64,000 nt of DNA. It comes from Microbulbifer sp. MI-G (lineage in GTDB: Bacteria; Pseudomonadota; Gammaproteobacteria; Pseudomonadales; Cellvibrionaceae). A model generated the notes under the pieces. That model saw nothing but the letters and a program-made list of their open reading frames with translations, did no database searches and was not told the DNA's origin. Made by a program: the position numbers and the translations under genes. Location of the stretch: the NCBI RefSeq assembly GCF_030440425.1, contig NZ_CP098023.1, positions 919,501 to 983,500 of the forward strand, given 5' to 3'. Shown here piece by piece: positions 57,040-63,866 of the stretch (within the stretch, counting starts at the first letter, position 1; each line of letters starts with the position of its first letter).

Positions 57040-57399
57040 ATGAAGAAGTATATTTTTTCCTTGATATTCTTGCTTTTGGTAGGCGTAATTTGGCTTGCTA
57101 GTTCTCTCAGTTTGATAGTTGTTGAAAATAAAACTGGGGCAATGGTTGAAGGAGTAAAGATATCTCAACTAGGTATACCAATTTGGAGTGGCCAAATTAA
57201 AGAAGATGATTCCGTTTTGATATACTTATTAGAGCATAAAATGTATGGTGTTGATTTAACTTTTTTTTTCGGTGGTGAACAAAAAGAATTTAATATGATT
57301 GGATATATGGTGCCTGGAGATGTGTTTGATGGTTACCATGTTATAAAAATCAAAAGCCACGGTTCGTTAGAATATGGTTTTGAATTTTATTGGAATTGA
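57040..57399 (+). CDS. candidate immunity protein for tip 3, membrane-anchored
   Basis: 119 residues, starting seven bases after the tip stop. MKKYIFSLIFLLLVGVIWLA is an N-terminal anchor or signal; the rest is a beta-rich domain likely exposed in the periplasm. Unknown family. Immunity is inferred from position. Confidence 0.65.
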   Translation: MKKYIFSLIFLLLVGVIWLASSLSLIVVENKTGAMVEGVKISQLGIPIWSGQIKEDDSVLIYLLEHKMYGVDLTFFFGGEQKEFNMIGYMVPGDVFDGYHVIKIKSHGSLEYGFEFYWN

Positions 57400-57405
57400 C
57401 TTGTT

Positions 57406-57855
57406 GCACAAAAGAAAGATCTTGGAGTAATTGGAAATATTATAAGAGGTAGGCTTGATTCAGATTTTGAGAAAAAGTTATTTTCTAATTACTGGGAAGG
57501 TAAAGGCGATTACACTTTATCAAACGAAGAATTCGATTTGATCGTTTCATATGCAGAGACTTTATCTCCCACTTCAATTCATAGTATAGATATATGGGAG
57601 ATTGACCAACACTATACGGTAAAGCAGTTCAGCTTTTATGGGAATTCGGATTATGACCAAGCTTTGGGTACTGCGACTTTGATATATGATACTTCAAGCG
57701 ACCATGCAATAGGTTTTTACGATACTTATAACTTTGACCCTAAGCCAATAGGTACTCGATCATATAAAGCAGAATTTCAAACGAGAGCAGTGAAGTATGC
57801 TGGTGAAAGTCAAGGAGCTAAATCATTTAGAGTGCGATATGGAGTGGCTAAGTAA
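57406..57855 (+). CDS. orphan Rhs toxin tip 4
   Basis: 149 codons open from the junction motif with no start codon of its own (a TTG at 57538 is internal). It reads DLGVIGNIIRGRLDSDFEKK, then DIWEIDQHYTVKQFSFYGNS and GFYDTYNFDPKPIGTRSYKA, a beta-rich region recurring in secreted toxins but which I cannot name. The TAA overlaps the next ATG by one base. The immunity candidate is membrane-anchored, so the target is probably outside the cytoplasm. Confidence 0.72.
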   Translation, partial: AQKKDLGVIGNIIRGRLDSDFEKKLFSNYWEGKGDYTLSNEEFDLIVSYAETLSPTSIHSIDIWEIDQHYTVKQFSFYGNSDYDQALGTATLIYDTSSDHAIGFYDTYNFDPKPIGTRSYKAEFQTRAVKYAGESQGAKSFRVRYGVAK

Positions 57856-58259
57856 TGAAACTAAAGAAACTTATTATATTGCTTGCCACACTTTGTATTG
57901 TTATATTTCTATCTATTGCTTGGTTTTGGTATAACTCTGGAGAGTACTTCTTTGAGTCAGTGTTTGGGGTAAGCATGCCCAATGGAGCAAGATTGGTTGA
58001 ACGGAATGAGGATTGGTCAGATCTAGGTAACTCAGGGTATAAGTACTTCATTTATAATATTGAAATGTCACGGGAAAGTGTATGTAAGGAAATTAGTAGT
58101 GATATTTCATATGAGAGTAGTGGATACTCGCACCCTGTTTTAGATGAATATATTGATAGGCAAGAAAGCTGTGTTAAAGCGATTACCAATGTAAATGGAG
58201 ATTTGTTTTTAATTGGTGCGTCTGACAAGTATTTGGTAGGCTTGATTTTAATAAATTAA
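57855..58259 (+). CDS. candidate immunity protein for tip 4, membrane-anchored
   Basis: 134 residues. Residues about 5-25 (KLIILLATLCIVIFLSIAWF) are a signal anchor; the periplasmic part has two cysteines and mixed strands. Unknown family. The stop is one base from the next junction motif, so cassettes abut with no spacer. Confidence 0.68.
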   Translation: MKLKKLIILLATLCIVIFLSIAWFWYNSGEYFFESVFGVSMPNGARLVERNEDWSDLGNSGYKYFIYNIEMSRESVCKEISSDISYESSGYSHPVLDEYIDRQESCVKAITNVNGDLFLIGASDKYLVGLILIN

Positions 58260-58260
58260 T

Positions 58261-58644
58261 GCACAAAAGAGCCAGAGTAAACCTCCTCAGCAATGTGGAG
58301 CAGGGGTTGTCACCTGCAAAGCAAATGGAACAGGAGGGGCAACAGCTCCTTCCGATCACCCTAAATGGCCGGGGAAAGGGTATACGGATGATGGGCGCAA
58401 AATAGCTCTGTATAGCTGTTCAAATAGTGAAGGAAGCTGTTCTTTTTATGCACCGAGTAATAGCAAAAATGTGTATGGTGCAGTTTTGAAAACAACGGTT
58501 ACACCAAGCGGAGAACTGTCTACTCATGCAGATAGGATAGAGTCATTTACAGTGGATCCTTCACCAGGTTTGTTAGAGAGGTATTTTGGGATAGGGCCTT
58601 CTGATTTTGTTACAGAGTTAAGGGCAAATCAGGGAAATCAATAG
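58261..58644 (+). CDS. orphan Rhs toxin tip 5
   Basis: 127 codons open from the junction motif, no start codon. QCGAGVVTCKANGTGG is followed by DHPKWPGKGYTDDGRKIALY and several cysteines (SCSNSEGSCSFYAPSN), then THADRIESFTVDPSPGLLER. Cysteine content suggests an extracytoplasmic protein. Not recognised. Not listed by simple ATG-to-stop searches because it lacks a start. Confidence 0.68.
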   Translation, partial: AQKSQSKPPQQCGAGVVTCKANGTGGATAPSDHPKWPGKGYTDDGRKIALYSCSNSEGSCSFYAPSNSKNVYGAVLKTTVTPSGELSTHADRIESFTVDPSPGLLERYFGIGPSDFVTELRANQGNQ

Positions 58645-58652
58645 AGGGACTT

Positions 58653-58964
58653 ATGTGGTATTTATTGGAAAAAATTAGCTTTATTTCACACTTTTTAACG
58701 ACGTTAATAATTTTAGCTGGAGGTATCTATTGGGTGCGTACATCTAGAAGTTATTTTTCTATCTTTGGCTTGCTCGGCTCTGTTTTGTTGTTCGCCTCTG
58801 TTATCTTAAGGTTTTACCTCCCTGAAGTTGAATCCATAGATTTAGGGTATAAGAAGCCAATATCTGACAATGCCATTTTATGGGTGGTATATATGTATGG
58901 TTTCAATATTGGGTTGTTCATATTTTCTGTATCTATGTTTTGGAATGCAATAAAAAGGTTGTAA
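58653..58964 (+). CDS. candidate immunity protein for tip 5, integral membrane
   Basis: 103 residues with three hydrophobic helices (ISHFLTTLIILAGGIYWVRT, FGLLGSVLLFASVILRFYLP, ILWVVYMYGFNIGLFIFSVS). Starts eight bases after the tip stop. Unknown family; a membrane immunity protein points to a toxin acting in or on the inner membrane. Confidence 0.66.
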   Translation: MWYLLEKISFISHFLTTLIILAGGIYWVRTSRSYFSIFGLLGSVLLFASVILRFYLPEVESIDLGYKKPISDNAILWVVYMYGFNIGLFIFSVSMFWNAIKRL

Positions 58965-58984
58965 AAAATTTCTTAAAAATGTAT

Positions 58985-59320
58985 GCACAAAAGGATACAC
59001 AAAGCAATTTTAAGCAATGCATGGCTACCTGCTTGCAAGTTAATTATGGAGAAACATATGATTGGGCTGAACGATTCAGCCCGGTAAGTCTGCAGGGTTT
59101 ATTAACAAATGAGGCTGCTGAGCTGTTGCAAGATCATGCTCAGAAGCAGGCTAATCGTAATGCTTGGTCTTATGAGAAGGAAACTTTCGAGACTGGCCGA
59201 AGACAATTAGGTGTCGTAAAATTTTTCTCGCGATTTAATGCTGCGGCGGCTGTTGCTGGAGCGGCTGGTTTTCAGGCTGGAGCTTTAGGTTATTGTGCGG
59301 CGGACTGTTTAAATGAATAG
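58985..59320 (+). CDS. orphan Rhs toxin tip 6, paralogue of tip A1
   Basis: 111 codons from the junction motif. FKQCMATCLQVNYGETYDWA, LLTNEAAELLQDHAQKQANR, FETGRRQLGVVKFFSRFNAA and a final CAADC parallel tip A1 at 49334 over their whole length. The glycine/alanine-rich hydrophobic segment before the last cysteines is kept. It overlaps its immunity gene by eight bases, as does A1. An open frame beginning at 58880 is only an upstream extension into the previous cassette. Confidence 0.75.
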   Translation, partial: AQKDTQSNFKQCMATCLQVNYGETYDWAERFSPVSLQGLLTNEAAELLQDHAQKQANRNAWSYEKETFETGRRQLGVVKFFSRFNAAAAVAGAAGFQAGALGYCAADCLNE

Positions 59321-59504
59321 AAAACTAATTTATCGAATCTTGGCTGCGCTATTAGGTTTGGTTTTTTTAATTGCGGGTGTTTTTTTGTTGACTCCGATAT
59401 TCGATACATTTTTAAATAAACTGAATGGTGTGATTTTTATTTTGTTGGCTTTATACTTAGCTCGCTATTCATTAACTGGTAAGGAAAAGTTTTTCATTAG
59501 GTAA
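59313..59504 (+). CDS. candidate immunity protein for tip 6, paralogue of the A1 partner
   Basis: 63 residues, two membrane helices (LAALLGLVFLIAGVFLLTPI and NGVIFILLALYLARYSLTGK) and a basic end, with the same plan as the protein at 49683. Conservation of both members in two distant cassettes supports a real toxin/immunity pair. Confidence 0.7.
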   Translation: MNRKLIYRILAALLGLVFLIAGVFLLTPIFDTFLNKLNGVIFILLALYLARYSLTGKEKFFIR

Positions 59505-59578
59505 GTTTTCTTCAAGGCAATGCAATTCACAATCGCAGTTGATAGATTTCTTTCTGGCCTCCGCTAGTTAAAAGTATT

Positions 59579-59610
59579 AAAGCCCCCGCAGATTGCTCTG
59601 CGGGGGCTTT
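59579..59610. terminator. repeated island hairpin, copy 4, touching a junction motif
   Basis: AAAGCCCCCGCAGA pairs perfectly with TCTGCGGGGGCTTT around TTGC. Its last T is the first base of the next TGCACAAAAG motif, so hairpin and junction are fused here. Confidence 0.85.
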
Positions 59611-60019
59611 GCACAAAAGAACGACGGTGGGGGGTTTCCTATCGAATTTTACGCATGGATTTCATCTTAGTTCTTCTACAATAAATCCATTTACTTCTGG
59701 TTACGGTAATGTCACTGGGCATTACAATGATCAAGCATTTTTTGATGAAAATGGAGTGATCAAGAAGCAATATACATATGAGGGTAATGGTGTTGGTTTA
59801 GATGTTGGTCTTTCAGTCGAGCTAGTCCTAGGGTTTGGTGAAGGAGCTTGGGAAGGTGCTTTTAATTCATTCAATCTAAGTGCAGGTGCATTCTCTGGTT
59901 CTGTTTATTGGTCTCCTGGCGGCGGTGGTTGGTGGGGTGTTTCTTTTGGGCCTAGCCTCGGTCTACCAGGTATAGCATTTGAAGAAACCGTTTATACACC
60001 TTTAACATCGTCGGATTAG
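59611..60019 (+). CDS. orphan Rhs toxin tip 7 (one-base shift in a G6 run)
   Basis: From the junction motif the frame reads AQKNDGG and is then lost at the G6 run near 59630; with one G fewer it continues into the long frame ending at 60019. That frame reads SNFTHGFHLSSSTINPFTSG, then FDENGVIKKQYTYEGNGVGL and ends in a glycine/tryptophan-rich beta region (WSPGGGGWWGVSFGPSLGLP), reminiscent of a membrane-active or barrel-like protein. Not recognised. Confidence 0.65.
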
Positions 60020-60032
60020 GGTTGTTTCAAAT

Positions 60033-60512
60033 ATGAATTTAACAAAATGGGAAAAATATACGATTTTAATTAGCTTATTTGTTGTCTTGACAACGTCAGG
60101 AGCTTCGTTATCTAGTATATATACTCCTACTTGCGTAATTTCTTTCCCATCTGAAATTTTGATTCGAAAGAGTATAATTTATAGTGCACTAATCGTGGGC
60201 AATATATTTGTTTTAACTATGTTTTTCATAAGAACAAAAATAAACTTTATTTGCACTACATTTGTTTTACTATTTATTGTGTTATCTATCTTTACTTCTA
60301 CCCAAAGAGAGTTTGAGTTAGAAAGGCTTCACTGGAAGTTTGATGGTGTAGTATCGAAAAAATATAGATCAGATAACCATGGAGCAAGAACAATTAAGGT
60401 CAACGGGGTTGATTATGAATATATTGCACCTGACCTTTGGGATTCGATTAACGTCGGTGATAGAGTGAGCAAGAATTCTTGTGAAGGGACTTCTGTAATA
60501 TCTAAAGAATAA
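60033..60512 (+). CDS. candidate immunity protein for tip 7, integral membrane
   Basis: 159 residues with three hydrophobic helices in the first 90 residues and a soluble C-terminal domain (RTIKVNGVDYEYIAPDLWDS). It starts 13 bases after the tip stop. Unknown family. Confidence 0.66.
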   Translation: MNLTKWEKYTILISLFVVLTTSGASLSSIYTPTCVISFPSEILIRKSIIYSALIVGNIFVLTMFFIRTKINFICTTFVLLFIVLSIFTSTQREFELERLHWKFDGVVSKKYRSDNHGARTIKVNGVDYEYIAPDLWDSINVGDRVSKNSCEGTSVISKE

Positions 60513-60530
60513 TACCTGAAGTAGTCAGAT

Positions 60531-60902
60531 GCACAAAAGAATAGCGCGCAAAAGGAGTTTGAAAATTTAGTCGGCATTTCTAAGAAAGAGTTTATAGGTT
60601 TGTCCACGGAAGAACGGATAGCGCATCTTGAAGCAAGAGTTTCATTGCTTGAAACCAGAACAAAAATACAAAAATGGAAAATATAAATTGAACGAGCTCG
60701 ATTCAGAAGATATGGATATCAAGAGGTCAAGGTTGTGGGTGATTCAAACCTAGATCCTAGATTGGCAGAGATAACACCATATTTTCAGGAAATATCAACA
60801 ACAATACCGATTCTCGGGAGTGGCCCAGTGTTGGATGCAGTTATAAATTTGGGATTATATCCAACAGTTGAAAGAATTAATACGGATTCTGGTGAGGACT
60901 GA
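60531..60902 (+). pseudogene. orphan Rhs toxin tip 8, with an internal stop
   Basis: In frame from the junction motif to the TGA at 60900-60902 (124 codons) except for one TAA at 60684-60686. It reads EFENLVGISKKEFIGLSTEE, a helical stretch, and after the stop RYGYQEVKVVGDSNLDPRLA and TTIPILGSGPVLDAVINLGL. Because the frame is otherwise kept, the stop is recent. Not recognised. Confidence 0.65.
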
Positions 60903-60909
60903 TAGGCTT

Positions 60910-61332
60910 ATGCGATTAAAATATCATACTTCGAAGATTCAACTTATACTTAACTGTAGAGTTCTGGTTTTCCTGCTAATCATGGTGGTACCTTTGGTTG
61001 GAAATTCTGACAATGAGTACCGAGATGCTGATTTTGAAAAAGCTTTTTCTGAATATTTAATATCGTCTGGGAATTATTTTTGTGTTTCTGACCTGTTTCG
61101 TTTGTGTTTTGGTAGAGATAAAGTTGAGTGCGGTGGTGAATCAGAAGAATATAAGACATTTTGCTTAAATTCCGTTAAGTCATTGTATTCTTTTGAAAAA
61201 AATGAATTTGATCCCAACGTTGCTTTAAATAAATACCTAAGCTGCATTGTGGACAAACAATTAAGTTCACTCCCTGAGTCTGAAATAAAAATTCATAAAA
61301 GCTGTTTGGGGCCAAGATTCGAAAATTATTGA
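60910..61332 (+). CDS. candidate immunity protein for tip 8, exported
   Basis: 140 residues from the ATG at 60910. A basic leader and hydrophobic segment (LILNCRVLVFLLIMVVPLVG) form a signal or anchor; the mature part has six cysteines (FCVSDLFRLCFGRDKVECGG and others), suggesting disulfides in the periplasm. Unknown family; placed directly after tip 8. Confidence 0.65.
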   Translation: MRLKYHTSKIQLILNCRVLVFLLIMVVPLVGNSDNEYRDADFEKAFSEYLISSGNYFCVSDLFRLCFGRDKVECGGESEEYKTFCLNSVKSLYSFEKNEFDPNVALNKYLSCIVDKQLSSLPESEIKIHKSCLGPRFENY

Positions 61333-61393
61333 ATCTTATATATTTATTACTTTCCAGATATTTTTGGGATGATGGGTTGTCAAAGTACTTTCA

Positions 61394-61684
61394 ATGAAGC
61401 AAAGAAGATTGAGAAGGCGGAGCAAGTCAAATATTGACTCTAAGGCGGAGGTAGAAGGATTCTTTTCAACCCATCGCAAAATGCTATTTCTGTCATTTTG
61501 GACTTGTCTTATTGCCTTGCTTATGGTGATTGACTATCAGGCTGATGGCGTCATTGAGATGAAGGGGGCAAAAGTATCAGGTTTTGTTGCGTTAAGTATG
61601 GTTTTTGTATTTTGCTTATTTGCTCTTATTAGTGTTATGGTAACAGTGAAGGATATACTAAATATCAAATCTAAAGGCTGGTAA
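61394..61684 (+). CDS. small membrane protein of unknown function
   Basis: 96 residues with a basic N-terminus (MKQRRLRRRSKSN) and two membrane helices. It lies between the tip 8 immunity gene and the next junction motif and has no toxin tip of its own, so it may be a second immunity protein for tip 8 or the survivor of a lost cassette. Confidence 0.55.
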   Translation: MKQRRLRRRSKSNIDSKAEVEGFFSTHRKMLFLSFWTCLIALLMVIDYQADGVIEMKGAKVSGFVALSMVFVFCLFALISVMVTVKDILNIKSKGW

Positions 61685-61710
61685 GAGAGTGCTAAAAGGT
61701 CTTTATTGAT

Positions 61711-62086
61711 GCACAAAAGGGGAATGGCAATACAAAAATAATTGATGGGCAAGAAGTTGAAGTACTCTATGGTATTGGTCCGCCCCTAAATCCTGCTGTA
61801 CTCAGGGCACTGTTTACAAAGCAATTTTGGGGAAAAATATTTGGAAGGGAATTTCCAGTTAAAAAAGGGGCGGGAGGTAAGCCACAGCCTTATGACCCAA
61901 AAACAGGCCAGTATTTATCAACTGAAGCAAATCCAGGTCTTGCCAATTCATCTTTAGGGCGATTTACAAGCGGATTTTCTCAAGGATCTGCAGCAGGGGC
62001 AGCAGGGGCAACACCTGTTGGAAGGGCAGGAGAGATTGGTCATGCATTGGGTAATGTGAACGGCACAATTGGGGGGGTGGTTTTAA
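61711..62086 (+). CDS. orphan Rhs toxin tip 9 (one-base shift in a G7 run)
   Basis: Open from the junction motif: DGQEVEVLYGIGPPLNPAVL, then GGKPQPYDPKTGQYLSTEAN and GRAGEIGHALGNVNGTIGG. As written, the frame runs on through the immunity gene. Removing one G from the run at 62071-62077 gives GGWF and a TAA that overlaps the next ATG by one base, exactly like tip 4. The YDPKTGQYLS segment recurs in polymorphic toxins, but I cannot name the domain. Confidence 0.65.
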
Positions 62087-62571
62087 TGATTTTTACTATA
62101 AGTTTGATCTTCGTTGTGGCGCTTTTGATAACGATTGTCTGGTTTTTGAAGGAGGCATTGAAAGGGCCTAAGAGGGCGTTAGAGCAGCTTCATAGACCGA
62201 TTTCTGATTTACTTTCAAGAGGTTTCAATGGGGGGTTTTTAATAATAGAGCACTCGAAAACAGGTAAGTTTATCCAATTTAGCAAATACAAAAAAAGTAA
62301 AGATAATTTTGGAATTGAATTGGCTTTTCCTAAGGCGAACTGGAGTAAGAGTTATTATTCTAGAGTGAAAAATATCTGTGAAAAATATAATCTTAACATT
62401 AGAGAAGATTTTTCTACTGGTGAGGGGGATCTAACGTTTTTATTTGCGGACTTTAATAAAGATGTTGATTCGGCATTTGAATTCAGCAAAACTGTTTTCA
62501 AGGACATTTTTAAAATAAACAAAACTGATAAAGTACATGTCAGATTGAGAAATGCTAAGGCAACAGCGTAA
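62086..62571 (+). CDS. candidate immunity protein for tip 9, membrane-anchored
   Basis: 161 residues from the ATG at 62086. One long N-terminal helix (MIFTISLIFVVALLITIVWF) is followed by a soluble alpha/beta domain of about 135 residues (GFLIIEHSKTGKFIQFSKYK, NICEKYNLNIREDFSTGEGD), possibly facing the cytoplasm. Unknown family. Confidence 0.66.
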   Translation: MIFTISLIFVVALLITIVWFLKEALKGPKRALEQLHRPISDLLSRGFNGGFLIIEHSKTGKFIQFSKYKKSKDNFGIELAFPKANWSKSYYSRVKNICEKYNLNIREDFSTGEGDLTFLFADFNKDVDSAFEFSKTVFKDIFKINKTDKVHVRLRNAKATA

Positions 62572-62601
62572 GCCGTTTGCTCACAATTTCTTAACCCCAA
62601 A

Positions 62602-62635
62602 CAAAGTCCCAGTAGAGCAATCTGCCGGGGCTTTG
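62602..62635. terminator. repeated island hairpin, copy 5
   Basis: CAAAGTCCCAGTAGA pairs with TCTGCCGGGGCTTTG around GCAA, with a few mismatches. It closes the cassette array, before a symE relic. Confidence 0.78.
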
Positions 62636-62647
62636 TCATTAAGACAC

Positions 62648-62803
62648 CTATTCAGCAGTCAACACCAAACACCGCTCCATAACCCTGACCTTGATCGGCG
62701 TATCCACCACAAAACCGGCCCGTTCAAGCCAGTGGCCCCTGATCGTGATCCATGGCACGGAGCGGCTGGCAGCATAGGGTGACTGTTTCTTGAGGCGGTA
62801 CTC
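62648..62803 (-). pseudogene. SymE-like gene relic, C-terminal part
   Basis: Reads SRSVPWITIRGHWLERAGF through MERCLVLTAE with almost no change from the intact gene at 50045, but its first 30 codons are replaced by unrelated DNA at about 62804. Confidence 0.85.
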
Positions 62804-62942
62804 ATATAAGCGATTCGACATGTATCCCCGGCTTGGTACCTTTCAGCCCAGGACTGTGGCCGAGGATGTAGTCATGGTAGCTTTACACATCACTTGCAGT
62901 GAGGTGCTTCAGGTCTTCCACATTGACCATATACGCACTTCC

Positions 62943-63107
62943 TTAGCGGTTTTTGAGTATATCCAGTGCTTGGGAATATTTGGCCACGAGGCGCTTACTA
63001 GTTGCGCTGGCACTTTTCGGGTGCACAACTTTTACTTGACGCCCGTCAATTATTTCAATTTTTGGTGGCGGCTTTTTGGCGCCGGTTGGAATGGTATAGG
63101 TAGACAT
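62943..63107 (-). CDS. small basic protein of unknown function
   Basis: 54 residues from the ATG at 63107 with a strong GGGAGGG site. It reads MSTYTIPTGAKKPPPKIEII, then RQVKVVHPKSASATSKRLVA. It directly follows an integrase relic on the same strand. Further on (62805-62931) a peptide starting MVNVEDLKHLTASDV is cut by a stop and continues SYHDYILGHSPGLKG, so a second small gene has decayed there. Confidence 0.5.
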   Translation of the reverse strand: MSTYTIPTGAKKPPPKIEIIDGRQVKVVHPKSASATSKRLVAKYSQALDILKNR

Positions 63108-63137
63108 AAGCCCTCCCTTCGTACTCCTTGCATTATA

Positions 63138-63364
63138 TCACTGGAAATTTGTATCCGCGAGAGTAGAAGTTGCATAGGTGGCCCAATCGGTCATCAGCGA
63201 CTCGCGCTTTTCGAACAGGTCGCCGCGCCGGTAAGCAGCTTGAGTCCCCCCAGGCGGTAGGCTAGAGCCTGCTCGCAAACATCGCGTGGGTGCGGAGTAG
63301 CTTTTCCTGCCCAATCGCGGAAACCTGATCGGAATCCGTGCATAGTAAGATCATTTCGTTTCAT
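63138..63364 (-). pseudogene. P4-type tyrosine integrase C-terminal relic
   Basis: MKRNDLTMHGFRSGFRDWAG holds the HGFR box of the catalytic core; VCEQALAY is followed by a frame change and then AYRRGDLFEKRESLMTDWAT, the normal end of P4/island integrases. The N-terminal and most catalytic parts are missing. It marks the edge of a former integrative element next to the toxin array. No att site or tRNA was recognised. Confidence 0.78.
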
Positions 63365-63394
63365 GTGGCGTAGTGCTATATGGCCATAGTTGAC

Positions 63395-63866
63395 AGAGGG
63401 CGTCCCTTACCGTTACAACCAGCGCGGCTAACTGCAGAGTCTCAGTAGCGATGCCGCCGGCAACAACCCCCTGCAGACGTTCGATAATATTAATGCCTGG
63501 GGCCAGGTGGAGCAGGAAACCTACGGTAACGGCCTGGTGATCAACCGCACCTACAACCCGGATACCGGGCGCCTGGAAACCATCAATACCGGCGATGGCC
63601 AGGTGCAGAACATTGAAAGTAGCTTACCTTTTTGCTCTAATTATTATGGCTGTGGAGATCAAGCCCTGTATCTAGTGGATCAACTCAGTGATCCTAGCTT
63701 TTATGATAGATTAAGCACCCAGTGGCGCTTTGAAATTATTTATGAACGGGGAACGATTGATCATCCTCTTCCTCATCAGTGGGTAGAAGGTTATCCGTGG
63801 GTTGATGAGTATATACGAATTAAGTTAGATCCATGGTCAAATCAAAGGAGCAGATCAAGTGAGTAA
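63395..63866 (+). pseudogene. Rhs core fragment joined to a papain-like toxin tip (tip 10)
   Basis: 63395-63615 matches rhs core around 45710-45920 with a stop in the first part; the open frame 63507-63866 then leaves Rhs at about 63616. The new part reads CSNYYGCGDQALYLVDQL, HQWVEGYPWVDEYIRIKLDP and W, giving a Cys-His-Asp order like papain/transglutaminase-fold toxins. Unlike the other cassettes, it is joined inside the YD-repeat region, not at TGCACAAAAG. A GTG-started gene overlaps its stop. Confidence 0.7.

Larger units (their letters stand above)
57405..61719 (+). repeat. array of TGCACAAAAG junction motifs starting orphan toxin cassettes
   Basis: The exact 10-mer occurs at 57405, 58260, 58984, 59610, 60530 and 61710, as well as at 49333 and, within the first full rhs gene, at 47219. 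One-base variants sit at the same place in the other two Rhs C-termini (55096, 56600). In each case the base triplets GCA-CAA-AAG read Ala-Gln-Lys in frame with the following toxin tip. Spacing between motifs is 0.6-1.2 kb, one toxin plus one immunity gene each. Confidence 0.93.
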
